45,522 nt of DNA. It comes from Oehlia diaphana. Lineage: Eukaryota > Glomeromycota > Glomeromycetes > Glomerales > Glomeraceae. This document shows positions 1-10,666 of the stretch, one piece after another. The translations under genes and the position numbers were made by a program. The DNA is taken from contig QZLH01000540.1 in assembly GCA_003833135.1 (NCBI GenBank), positions 8,638 to 54,159 on the forward strand, in the 5' to 3' direction. Each line of letters begins with the position of its first letter. The stretch's first letter is position 1. Below the pieces are notes generated by a model that had not been told where the DNA came from, searched no databases, and saw nothing but the letters and a program-made list of their open reading frames with translations.

Positions 1-1147
1 CGTACAATCACAAAATCAATGTATAGTGCACATCACTATACGCTACTTACATAGGTGTCTATACATAACATCTTTTCTATATAATCTAAATGAAGTTATC
101 ATTTAAAATGTTGTATACTGACTTTAAAGAATACCGACATACTTAGAAACTTTTATATCTTGTATAAAAAAATCGCCTTATTGAACTGTAAAAAATCACT
201 ATAAATATAAAAAAAAACTGTCAATTTTTTTTTTTTTTGGACAAAATAATTTCCTTTTTACTTTGTATGATATCATTAAATCTGCAAGAATATAATTTAT
301 TTTCTTTATTAAATTCTAACCGAAATTCCTTTAATGAAACATTAAAGGACAGCAGAAACTTTCGTTAGACTCGTACAGGAATTTTTGAATAAAAATTCTC
401 CGAAAGTCACTTATGCAGAACTTTACATCATGTCGATACCCCAAAATTTGTCCGTCATGTCAAATTAAATAAATATTTGACGGTATTTTAGTCACTAAAT
501 TTTTAAAAAGTCCCCAAATTTATTAGTGAACAGTCAAAAATGAGCCCTAAAAAATTTTTTTGTACCCTGAATAATGAATCTAACCAATTTTTCCAGTGTT
601 TAAAGGCGCGTCATTATTTGACATTTTTTAGAAAAGATCATCAATTAGTATATACGAAAGGGTTTATTTTTTTAAATTCAACATATTTACGTATTTATAT
701 ATTTTTTTAGTTTCTTTTAAATAAAATATTTATAATATAATTATATAGCCTTAAATCTAATCTAACTTCATGTAAGTAAGATTAATTAAAACTTAATAGA
801 TATGCAATCATTATTTTGATACTTTTGACACAAAAACGGAACCGGAAAAACATATTGATAAGATGCCAAATTACAATTCCTTGAAAAACATTACAAAAAA
901 GGAATAGATAATTAAATATTAATAATACAATTGATATACTTTTATTTATTGTCTTTCAAATAAAAAATTTCAAGTGATATTTTCTATTGATATAAAAATA
1001 ATAGATTTATTTTTAATTTTCTTTTTTTTATTACATGAATGATGATGAACAAAGGAGTATCAATTTAAAAAATATACTGACCTAGTATCCAATTCTGAGT
1101 TGCACAAAAAATATCTTTGTGGAAAATTTCTTTGTAACTTCCGGTCG
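1..1147. other. A/T-rich spacer without a supported gene
   Basis: No reading frame with coding character was found on either strand. The stretch contains poly-A/T runs, a small hairpin at 21-41 (arms GTATAGTG/CACTATAC), and palindromic A/T-rich segments around 390-530 that may be old inverted-repeat insertions, but no clean ends could be fixed. Confidence 0.5.
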
Positions 1148-1432
1148 GTTGCATTTTTCGGTCGGATTTTGTTGTACAAAAATTATCCAATAAAATTTTT
1201 TTATTTTCGATCGCAAATTGAACTGCTTTAGATTGAAATTTAGTTCGAATTGATATATATAATTTTTTCTTAAATGTCACGTAAACAGAAATTATCTAAT
1301 TTTGGTTGGTTATTTTTTGGCGTTCGACCAATAAACCCAAAAAAAAATTGGCTAAAGGTTCAGAAAATGGTTGTGTTGTACAAAATGATCAGCCCAATCA
1401 AAATTAACTTAAATCTGACCGAAAATTGCGAC
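1148..1432. mobile_element. MITE-like inverted-repeat element, family A copy 1
   Basis: The ends form an imperfect terminal inverted repeat of 22 bp (1148-1169 against the reverse complement of 1411-1432, 19 of 22 matching, core TTTTCGGTC). Inside both arms lies a further matching block around GTTGTACAAAA. There is no coding sequence, so this is a non-autonomous element. Most of its interior recurs at 20159-20378. A target-site duplication was not identified. Confidence 0.6.
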
Positions 1433-1499
1433 TGAGATTAATAATCACATGATACTTGTTAACGTATTAAATACAAGCTGCGATATCACGTGACATTAG

Positions 1500-1676
1500 T
1501 ACTCCAATTTGAGGATTCTAGTGTTAGCCTCTTTTTTTTTATGAAGGGTCCTTATTGAGTGTGCACTTTTAATTTGCTTTAGTTGGTTTGTCTTTACTAT
1601 TTATTTATACGTTGGTTTGCCATTGTGTTACCTTTCTTTCTTGAATAAAATAAATCAAATCAAATCAAATCAAATT
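1500..1676 (+). mobile_element. Possible retroelement 3' end with short-repeat tail
   Basis: A stretch of mixed composition, unlike its surroundings, ends at about 1646-1675 in AAATAAATC followed by repeated CAAAT units. Such a simple-repeat tail is typical of the 3' end of non-LTR retrotransposons. No reverse transcriptase frame is present upstream, so this would be a strongly 5'-truncated copy. The call rests only on the tail and could be an ordinary microsatellite. Confidence 0.3.
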
Positions 1677-4060
1677 TGAACAAATTTGAGAAGCTTTAAG
1701 TTCTTAACAAATATTATTTCTCAGATGACACTAACAGATCTAATTTGAACATGATATTTACCCTGCAAAAGTTATGATAGAATATTAACCATCCAAACGT
1801 CGATCTCGCTCGCCCGCACGAGGCAATATGTCAGCAAATTTGCGTTCATCACTATTAATTAATCTAACATTAATCCTGATAATATTTAAGAATTTTGTAA
1901 TTCAATTTACACTTATTTAATAAATTTTTATACTAAGTTTTTAAACCAAAAATAAGCATTTGTAGTTTTAGGAAGTAAAAAATTATCTAGATCTCAAGTG
2001 TAGCTTTAAAGTTCAAATTATTTTGCATTTTAAATGATCCAAATTGGATATACTTTGAGCAAACTACACTCATTTTTGTAATTTTATGATCCCAAATCTT
2101 TTTTTATTATATATAGAAATTAAGCTAATTTTGAAAAATGATTTCTCATAATTCCACCATAAAAAGTAAATGTCAAAAGAATTAGTAACATTAAATCATT
2201 TATGTTATTTTTAATAATATTTGAGTGTTATTAATTAAATTCAATCCACCAATAAAATGTAATTGTAATTGTGTTTTTTTTTATTTAGGTAAATATTTAA
2301 GATTAAATTTTTCAAAAAGTAGTAAATGTTTATGGCTTAATTGCTTAATTTTTAAGATTATTATGCACTTTAAATGAACCAAATTGGATCTATTTGAGTG
2401 ATTACAATGCTTTTTTATAATTTAAATGATTTTCTGATTTTTTTTTTGTAACACGCTGTATTTAATTGTACTTTTTACGACGCCAAAATAAAATCTAATT
2501 TTACTCAAAAATCAATCAATAAAAACTTCCCTATTCTGGCATAAATATTCTTTTTTTGATCAATTAAAAATATATTGTTTAATAAATGGTGATGATGTAA
2601 ACTTTTCATTATAACAGAAATTTAATATTTTAATCACGAGATAAACAATGAATCTTTGGAACGGGCGAAATCTTCTTTATGTAACGTAACAATTAGTGTT
2701 ACAAACAATTTTTCTACATGTATGAAACAGCAATCATTATTGGAATTACTAGTTATGGCTTATGAGAAGCAGCCAATATACTACTCAATGTATATATACT
2801 ATAAAACAACCAATGGAATGAGTTATAACAGAACGATTTTACGATCTTGAAAAGTTTTAATTAGTCAAAATCTAAATTAATAACTACTTGTGTTATTCTC
2901 TAATTCCTCACAGTTAGTTATATATCATTCATGAAAATATGAATGTGAAAAGGTCACATGAACTATCGTGACATAAAATTCATAATGTAAATGTCACCTG
3001 ACTTATCGTGACATTACTTAAAACTATAATCTGGATTCTTTTATTATTTCTTTATCTCCTGGATCTTACGATATAGACAATAGAAATTAGGGTCACGCCT
3101 CAAATTTTTTTAAATAACAGGTAGGACGACTCCGCTAGGGAGGGGTGGGGTTACAATAACATGTAGTGTATGGTTAAATATCACGTACGTACCATATAGA
3201 TTTACATTGTTTATTACCAAATAAGGAAAGGCCTAGACCGATTATTATGCACCATGTATTGGCACGTGACTTGTTTATATGTGATGTTTAACATACACCA
3301 CAAGTATAACTTCGTTATTTCGTTAATAAAAGAAATGAAAGACGTTGACATTAATGATCAATGATATGGCTAGATTTTCTTCATATTTGTATAAATTTTT
3401 ATTTGTTCGAAATTATTATTGCTTTAAAAGAAAAAAAAATAAAGTTTCAAATATTATTTTAATTTCATAATTACATCGATAAGTACCCTGATTCTTATCG
3501 TGATATATTTGCATTGAAAACACATACTACTATTATAATTTTATCGTGTAAGTTGTAACGTGATTTTTCGGAGATTTTATTCGTTTCTGTGCGAGGTTAT
3601 ACAAATGACAGAACCCTTAACTCGACTGTTCGTTTTTATGCATATGATGAGAAAAAAGTATTTATTAAAGGAAATTCCGGTTATAATTATAATAAAAAAA
3701 GGAAATTGATAAAAGAAAATAAAATTATAATGATTCTTATCAATTTAAAAGATATCAGAATAAATAAAAACATAGTATCCGAAATTAGTTAAATCTCGGT
3801 TTTATGAAAATACTTTTTTAATACTGGTTAGCTTATATTAATCTTAATGAATAAATGAATTTAAATCTATCATATTTAAAGCAATCTAACGTATAAGTTA
3901 TTTTATAGTTAAAAAAAAAGATTGCTAATACTGTACGTAGGGAAAAAAAGGTTGGTTAATAATAGGCAAGCATAATGGAACAAGTGTAAAATAAATCTAC
4001 AGAAGTATAAACTATAATAAATATACTGTAGCAAATAATAAATAAAATCTATAAAAAAAA
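1677..4060. other. A/T-rich spacer with short repeats
   Basis: No supported gene. Around 2952-3016 a motif close to GTCACNTGA-CTTATCGTGACAT occurs twice about 40 bp apart. The segment 3100-3140 is an isolated G-rich patch. The short frames at 2656-2850 and 3589-3792 lack an ATG start and show no recognisable protein character. Confidence 0.5.
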
Positions 4061-4111
4061 AATTTCCCACCTGTTAATTATATTTAATTTAAATTGTTAT
4101 ACATGTAAAAG

Positions 4112-4288
4112 TTAACGGAAAGAAGATCCGCCAAAAAATTGAATCATCAATAGATCAGTTGTAATTTGTTGAGGAAAGTTCGCAATGCGTCTCAACGTAT
4201 CGCCATTATTAATGGACGCACTAAGCCGATCGCGATTGTATCTCCGGTATATTCTACTTTGTCTTCTTTGTCTTCTTTGAGGTGGCAT
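4112..4288 (-). CDS. Small arginine-rich protein, family member 1 (58 aa)
   Basis: An ATG-started single-exon frame of 58 residues, not recognised as any described family. Residues 1-21 are strongly basic, with Q-R-R-Q-R-R-Q near the start. Residues 30-48 carry D-T-L-R-R-I and P-Q-Q-I-T followed by D-L-L. The C-terminus reads IQFFGGSSFR. The same plan recurs at 12649, 26451, 29605 and 36912, and decayed at 21530, so the frame is judged real despite its length. No signal peptide or membrane segment is present. A TATA-like box lies about 120 bp upstream. After the stop codon, 41 nt of sequence end in ACAG/GTGGGA, a candidate splice donor in the 3' untranslated region. Arginine-rich small proteins often bind nucleic acid, but nothing here proves that role. 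Confidence 0.7.
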   Translation of the reverse strand: MPPQRRQRRQSRIYRRYNRDRLSASINNGDTLRRIANFPQQITTDLLMIQFFGGSSFR

Positions 4289-4406
4289 TGCGTCTATATA
4301 TGTTATTGTTTATATAGTATATGTATAATGTATATACAAATATAATTATTTTTTAAATTTTTTTTTTTGGCAGATAGCTTCAAGTGAAGGTTTCAATTCG
4401 ACACTT

Positions 4407-4416
4407 TTATATAAAA
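4407..4416 (-). promoter_or_regulatory. TATA-like box upstream of small gene 1
   Basis: On the minus strand this reads TTTTATATAA and lies about 120 bp before the ATG at 4288. Comparable boxes precede members 2, 3 and 5 at about 70-105 bp. In such an A/T-rich genome a TATA match alone is weak; the recurring distance is the main support. Confidence 0.35.
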
Positions 4417-4911
4417 ATTTAATTAAGCGTGGATAAAAATAAATAATTGTATCACAATTACGCCAAAAGATTAATTAAATTGCTTGATTAATTTGTATTA
4501 TAGACATCGGTGACTCGGTGTTTCAGCCTATTGTTTAGTTACCATAAGAAACGACTAAATAAAGAAATCTTTCTATCATTTTTGATTGATGTAATATCCT
4601 ATAAATCCGATTATATTACGAAATTTTCTTGTATAGAAATTTATGTATTATTAACTTTTCTTTGTAAAACAAATGAGCATAAATAAAGTTTGAGATTGGA
4701 ATAAATTAAAAATTAATTTGGCTTTTTTATTTAAACGTTTAGTCCGCGGTTGATTATATCTGTGCTATATTGTAATTTGTACGTAATTTTTAGCGCGTCA
4801 GATTAATAAAATCTTTTTTTTTTTTATGTAACATTTTTGAAACAAATGAAAATTTGCTATATAAACAAAGTAATTACCTTAATTTAACTGGATGTATAAC
4901 TTGTATTAACT

Positions 4912-5082
4912 CTAGATTCGTGTAACAAACATATAAAATTTTTCGTGCTTTGTCAAACCATTGTTCAATAGTATATTGCTCTTTCTAACTGTGGCTTTCT
5001 GCAAGTTGTTGCCACTGTTGAACCAATTATTTAATATCGCCAAACTTTGTTTGACAGCTGATCTAAGATCAACGGAATCCAT
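4912..5082 (-). pseudogene. Coding-like fragment, unidentified
   Basis: An ATG frame of 56 residues starts M-D-S-V-D-L-R and continues through L-A-I-L-N-N-W-F-N. About 25 codons in, a second frame takes over with equally protein-like text (E-Q-W-F-D-K-A-R-K-I-L-Y and N-L-E-L-I-Q-V-I-H-P-V-K). That second frame runs to a good splice-donor candidate, AAG/GTAATTA, at about 4878. The switch of frame suggests a small indel in an old exon. No family was recognised and no continuing exon could be placed. It could also be chance. Confidence 0.3.
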
Positions 5083-5607
5083 CAATGTTTAAAACTTTAA
5101 ATTGTAAAATATTTTTATTTTTTCAAATAAACTAAGAAATTTTATGAGATAATGAAAAATGAACAATTTGTAGAAAAAAAAAGTTTAAAATCATATATTA
5201 TTATTTTTTTTTTTTTTATAAAGATAAATACATACAGTAGAGTTTGTTAAATCTCTTACATAAAATAATTGTGAATGTACTGTAGGTCCAAATTTTTATT
5301 TTGCTAAAAATTCAAATTATTTTGATCGACAATTCGACATCATAGAATTTGTCTTTATTGCCTTATAACGGTCTTATCCCGCCCATAAATAATGTACTGT
5401 ACGTATTGTCTAAATCTACGGTCCATGGTATCCCAGGTATAGTATCTTGCAAATTTCGGAGAGAGAGGATACAAGAATTTATATTGCGTAATATGTGTTA
5501 CAGTACATTCCGGTTCCTAGTATTATATCCCGAGTATTTTACAAATATTAAAATTTAAATCGAAAATTTCCGTTTATAGTATCCGAGGGTACTGGGTATG
5601 ATTTATG

Positions 5608-5751
5608 GGGCGTCCTTAACGAGTGTACGAAATTAACGTACGAACTGGCCCGAGTTTAGGAGTTATGCACTTGCACGTGATAGCGTTAACGTTAACTCCG
5701 GTCAGTTCGTACATTAATATCGTACACTCTCACTGTATATTAAGGAACCCG
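5608..5751. mobile_element. MITE with 9-bp target-site duplication
   Basis: An imperfect inverted repeat of about 45 bp: the left arm starts GGGCGTCCTTAACGAGTGTA, and the right arm read in reverse starts GGGTTCCTTAATATACAGTG. Both arms then share GTACGAACTG. The element is flanked directly by TGATTTATG at 5599-5607 and 5752-5760. A 9-bp duplication points to a Mutator-like (MULE) transposase acting in trans; that assignment is inference. The interior has no gene and contains one CACGTG. Confidence 0.75.
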
Positions 5752-5760
5752 TGATTTATG

Positions 5761-7099
5761 TATATAGTAATAATTCTTTTTCAACATTGTCAAAGCTGAA
5801 ACTTCTAAACTTACGCATTTGTACGCATTTCAGTCAACGTCCGAGTTTTAAACCATTCAAATAATTATTCATTTATTTTTATTTACTGTACGTAATCTCT
5901 AATGTACAGTATATCATTTCTTTTTAAAATAATGCCGGCTGAAATTTTATTACCAGTTTAGAAACTGACTGACACGCTATTGTAATTCCGGCCCTGAAAA
6001 ATGCGTACAGCTATACAGTAGTAAAATTTTTTTCTGTCCGTCTCGAATTTTTTACGTTTTATATGTTTTTATTTTGAATAAAGCCTATAATATTTTAAAT
6101 TAGCAAAAAAAAAAAAAAATTTATACAAATAAAATAGCGTATTGGTTCTTAAATACCAAATGAACGAGCTTATTTTGCAAAAATAATTATTTCTTGTTAG
6201 CGAATAAAAATTTTTCTATCAAAAAAACAGGAGAGAATAGTAGTACAATTTTAGTGGCAAGTAATTTAATTATGATGTCATATGATATTGTATATATTAA
6301 TAACCAATAAAATAAAATAATTTGCCTATTCACAAATACATGTATTCCTATTTGCAACTTAACTGTTCATACGAGGATTTTGAAGAAATTTTTTTTTTTT
6401 TAAATATAGTCTAGTTACAAATAAAGTTCAGAATTGTAGCTTTTCATTCGCATAAATTTTATCCCTTTTATATTAAGTTAAAAAAGTTCTGTGTAACAAA
6501 TATCTAAGTGATGTACAGTACTAGTATTATCCGTATATATATAATAAAACAGTGTTAATTAAATCGTATTTAAAAAAAAAACTTTTTATAACGTAAATTT
6601 TATCATAAAAAAGATCTAATAGCATTTGTAGAATTTCGAAATAAATTTAATATATATATATATATATAACTATATATCTATATATGTCTCATTTCTCTAT
6701 ATATATATCATTCAATGATTTATGGTATAATCAATATGTTAAATTTAGACACATTTTACGCCAACATCTTATAAGAACTGGTAAAAACTGGTTATGTCGG
6801 TCCTTCTATTTGTAACACATTCCTTCCTATTTTTATTCTTATATACGATAATTATAGTATCAATTAAATAATGAGATCAATCCTTTTATACATTAAACGT
6901 ATTTAGTAATATGAGCCAAAGATCTCCAAAGTGTTTGATGTATGATCGCCAAAACCATAAAGCCATCGACAATTTTCCCAGCATTTCTTTCTTAATAAGT
7001 GAATGGGAAAAATAACTGAGCAATGAATAGGAAATATTACAACCTAATTTGCTCTATTTGTGTTACAAACATGCATTACGTCAGAATTTGTTTTAATAA
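5761..7099. other. A/T-rich spacer
   Basis: No supported gene. It contains homopolymer A/T runs, a TA microsatellite at about 6649-6668, and a patch at 5933-5998 (CCGGCTGAAA, then ATTCCGGCC) resembling repeats near 23370 and 27326. Confidence 0.5.
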
Positions 7100-7143
7100 C
7101 GATATATTTGTGAAATGAAATAGTAGATATTTATTGGATTTAC
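7100..7143 (+). promoter_or_regulatory. Upstream block conserved between the two receptor genes
   Basis: This block aligns without gaps and with few substitutions to 17568-17611 (shared core GATATTTATT). It lies about 340-390 bp before the receptor start codon here and about 250-290 bp in the second copy. A second shared block, CTATTTTTACCGAT, lies about 50-110 bp before each ATG. It may be a retained promoter element or simply duplicated sequence that has not yet diverged. Confidence 0.45.
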
Positions 7144-7150
7144 TGATCGT

Positions 7151-7180
7151 AATGACATAGTACTTAATGACATAGTACTA
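7151..7180. repeat. Tandem 15-bp duplication
   Basis: AATGACATAGTACT plus one base occurs twice head to tail. It is absent from the second receptor locus, so it arose after the duplication. Confidence 0.8.
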
Positions 7181-7485
7181 AATCAGATCAGATCCTTTAA
7201 TATTATCTGGTACAACGTTTACATCGCCACAATTAATTAGTATTTATATATATTGGTTTTCTGGTTTACGAAATTACAATGTCACAAAAATTTTCGGTTT
7301 TATCTTCATAATGTCTAGAGTTCTTAATTAATATTTATAATTAGGAATTTCTTTGAATTCTTTTTATGAATTAATATCTTAAACATTTTAAGCTATACCT
7401 AATATTTTATTTTACGTTTTTTTTCGACTATTTTTACCGATATATTGTATATAATTCCTTTATTATCAACTTTATTCCAATAAAT

Positions 7486-9170
7486 ATGATTAAACCAAGT
7501 TCGATTAAATTATTTTTAAAATATCGATTTATATCGATAATAATCCTTCTATTGCTACTTACCGAAGTTAATTTAGCGATTGATAATCGATTGGATAGCC
7601 CAAAAAATATAAATAATTTCCATTTAGTAGTAGATTTTTCGTTGACGATGATTGTATTTGGATTGATCGGATGTGTTTATGTTTTTTATAGGATTTATAA
7701 GCAATGGATATATAGTAAAAGAAAATTAGCCATAATATATAGATTACCTTTCTATACTGCATGTACAGGTAAGAATTATGTTGTATGTCGAAATCCTGAA
7801 ATCGCCGAATTATATCACGTGCAAGCGCATATAATAAGTAATAATACTAGGGAAACAGGAACCGTTGTTAAGTCCGGAGCAAATATGAGATGTGACAATT
7901 ATAGGTTTCGACCAGACTTCATTGATTAAACATAAATGCTTTATTTATTTTTTTAGATTTTTTAATAAATTGTAATTTTTTTATAAATATGGTAAGTAAA
8001 ATAGGGTATGTTCAAAATTGATTTCTTAAAAATCTTTGTCTTTGATTAATTTTAAATAGTTACACACAGCTATATATGCACAAGTATGGGACGACACACC
8101 ATGTAAAATAATTGGCGCACTTAACTGGGCATTTCTTACGATAAACTTATGTTTTTATGCTGTAATAGCGTAAGTTTTTAACTTTTACTTCTATATATAT
8201 ATATATTTTTTTTTTAAAAAAAAAAAAAATACTTTCTTTTTATAGGGTAATTACCTATCTTCGAATTTGCCGCGAAATCAATTTTAATTATGGTAAATAT
8301 GATTATAAACTTTGGCTAATTGTAATTGCGGGAAGTATAATAATTCAATTGATAAATTTACAAAATAATGGTAAACGTGAATATTGGTAGGCTATTTTTA
8401 CTTTTTAAAAATTTATCTGAATCTTTCCAAGTCTTTAACTCACCTAATCTATTCTTTTTAAAAACAAATTAATTTCGTAGGTGTGCTGCAAAATCAGGAC
8501 AAATTAATTCAGCAATAATATTATTTTCTACTATAACGATAGTATTAACAATAATCTTATTTTGTTATATAAGTATATTAAAAAAAATTCATAAAACTAT
8601 AAACTTTTTGAGATTATCATTACCAAGTAATCAAGATGATCGAAGTAATAATCGGAATGAAAGTAATGCGGATAATGATAGAATTGATAGAATTTCTGCG
8701 TTAGAAAGATATTCTGAAGTTGAAAAAAGGGCTACAAAAAAAATTTTAAGTTATATAACTATGTTCATTTTACAATGGATTCCTATGTCAATTTCTCAAG
8801 GTGCTAGACTTGTTTTGGTATGCCAATACAGAAATTATATATATATATATATATATTTCTTTTATGATTATATTTATTTATTTTATTCATTTTTTTTTCA
8901 GAATGAAGAACCGTGGGTTTATATTATGGGGACTATAGGTAAAGAATTAAATATTATATGTATTTGTGATCTAATTCTAGGTTAATTGATCAAAAATTCA
9001 TTTTTTTAATAGGACGTTCGTTTGGAGGAATTGGTAATGTAATTCAATTTATAATAAACGAGGGTTTCATTCCAAAATCTTATAATAATGTCGAATTACT
9101 TGAGAATTCGAGATCTAATATAAATAATAATGAAAATAAAATTGTTATAATTAGTGAGGGTGGTAAATAA
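7486..9170 (+). CDS. Seven-transmembrane receptor, Git3/cAMP-receptor-like, copy A (7 exons, 366 aa)
   Basis: Exons read by eye: 7486-7768, 7957-7991, 8060-8169, 8246-8386, 8481-8817, 8902-8938 and 9013-9170. All junctions are GT-AG, all phases match, and the sum is 366 codons plus stop. The protein has a hydrophobic N-terminus ending near residue 31, a probable signal peptide. Seven hydrophobic spans follow, around residues 48-68, 87-112, 120-146, 160-180, 195-220, 275-300 and 305-335. Segment 3 begins with CKIIGALNWAFLT, segment 6 carries ILQWIP, and segment 7 carries GGIGNVIQFIINEGF. The third cytoplasmic loop is Asn/Asp/Ser-rich. The arrangement suits a fungal nutrient- or cAMP-receptor-like GPCR signalling through a heterotrimeric G protein at the plasma membrane; the subfamily is inference. 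The 35-nt exon 2 is conserved in copy B with only synonymous changes. Confidence 0.85.
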
Positions 9171-9364
9171 AATATAATTAAGAATAACGCTATTCCGTAA
9201 ATTTATAATATTCTTAATACTTGGTATTAGGTATAATTTATGTTTAATAACAGGATCACGGATATATCGCGGATATTCTTGAAAAGTAAAACATTTTATA
9301 TTTATTTATTTTTTAATACAATAGAAGAACATAGAAATTTGAACACTTAATTAATATCTCGACT

Positions 9365-9756
9365 AATCACTGGCACGTGATCAATAAAATTTGCATATCA
9401 TTTCCAAAAATAGATGAGAATCCGTTAACGAGAAAATTTTATATTTTTATTTTTCGAATAACCCACTACACATACTCCAAAATCGAAACTCTTATGCATT
9501 TTTGCTTTTTCTGCAAGTTTACTTAGGGAGAAAACATGAGGTTTGAATGCCAATATTTTGCCAAGGTTAATTTTTACAAAATTAAATATAAAAGAGCAAA
9601 AAATGGTATATAACCTTTTCTTTTTATCATAATTAAACTTGTAGAAGAAAATATTTATTCCTATAGAAATTATGATTATAAAAGCTGAAAAATATTTGTA
9701 ACTATTTTTAACTATTTTTTAGACATGATCGGTAAAATGGTCACGTGCCAGTGATT
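9365..9756. mobile_element. TIR element with CACGTG in both arms
   Basis: Perfect 16-bp terminal inverted repeats, AATCACTGGCACGTGA at 9365-9380 and its reverse complement at 9741-9756, enclose about 360 bp of A/T-rich non-coding sequence. It lies just downstream of receptor copy A. No target-site duplication was resolved. Confidence 0.6.
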
Positions 9757-9812
9757 TCACAGTGCACGTGAATTACGTAAATTTCAAAGGACGCCCTGAT
9801 AAAAAGCTCGGA

Positions 9813-9839
9813 CACGTAATTCACGTAATTCACGTAATT
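9813..9839. repeat. Triple tandem repeat CACGTAATT
   Basis: Three perfect head-to-tail copies of a 9-bp unit; the core resembles half of the abundant TCACGTGA palindrome. Confidence 0.85.
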
Positions 9840-10140
9840 ATAGCAAAATATTTGTCACAGTGTATCACAGGTTATAGGTTAACAATTGTGATTTTTTTAT
9901 AAGTCAAATAAACAATGTCCTCATAAAGGTGCAGATGCTAATTGGCCATTAAATGATCTTTTAATAGCTATAGAAATATCTGATTACGTAAAAAGTTTAT
10001 AAGAAATTGTATATATAAATAAACAATAAAAATTTTTTCGTGATAAACTGATATTTATATATTGTACATTGTCCTTTTAATTAAAATAAAAAATTTTTTA
10101 ATTTCATTAATAATATAGTAACGTTAGTTAATTTGCATTA

Positions 10141-10308
10141 CAGCTGATTTCAAAGGTCGGGTCACTTATCAAATTTTAAAGAACTCGGAAATATTCGGAA
10201 AGCCTTTTCCGAGAATGGTGGTATAATTTTATCTTATTTTGAGCTTTACTAAATATTTCTGAGTACTTTAAAATTTGCTAAGTGTCCAGACCTTTTTGAA
10301 ATCAGCTG
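10141..10308. mobile_element. Tc1/mariner-type MITE with TA duplication
   Basis: A 168-bp element with long imperfect inverted repeats. Both ends read CAGCTGATTTCAAA, followed by matching GGTC(G/T)GG and CACTTA-CAAATTTTAAAG blocks for about 60 bp. It is flanked by TA on both sides (10139-10140 and 10309-10310). No coding capacity. Family assignment rests on the TA site only. Confidence 0.75.
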
Positions 10309-10562
10309 TAATATTAATAAAATTTGAGAACATTTGTATTAGTATTGATAAAATTTACTAAATCAAATAATTCAAATTACATTTTTATAAATTAAGACCC
10401 GTTACTGCGCCGGTAGTATTATTGGCTGTATTTCACTTGAAGTAGGTATCACGCGATAAATTATAGTAGTCGAAGAACAGGATAAATTTTCTCAATCCGA
10501 AATTATAATGTTTTTCCAAAGCTTTGAAGAAAGATCAATTTTAAAAAAATTTAGTTACCATA

Positions 10563-10664
10563 TTTTGCGGTATATAAGCACCCGTTTTTGCACTTAATAC
10601 CGGCCAAGATCCTCATAATTCTGGCCAGGGTGCTTATTTTGGGGGGTGCTTACTAACAGCAAAA
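10563..10664. mobile_element. Short MITE with TA duplication
   Basis: About 102 bp with inverted ends (left TTTTGCGGTATATAAGCACCC; right end, reversed, TTTTGCTGTTAGTAAGCACCC), flanked by TA at 10561-10562 and 10665-10666. No coding sequence. Confidence 0.65.
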
Positions 10665-10666
10665 TA

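Noticed and set aside
2656..2850. 64-codon frame starting at TTG
   Set aside because: No ATG in frame, no recognisable domain, no flanking splice evidence that could be fixed.
4261..4280. Repeated TCTTCTTTG as a microsatellite
   Set aside because: It is the coding sequence of the Q-R-R-Q-R-R-Q segment of small gene 1, so it was not annotated separately.
5349..5558. 69-codon frame starting at TTG
   Set aside because: No ATG, no domain, and no splice context; judged a chance frame.
7568..7762. Open frame on the minus strand opposite receptor exon 1, also present at 17934-18152
   Set aside because: Both are antisense shadows of the conserved receptor exon; their similarity follows from the coding strand.
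7769..7929. Extension of receptor exon 1 as a 147-codon ORF
   Set aside because: The splice donor at 7769, the conserved downstream exons in two copies and loss of the extension in copy B show this part is intron.
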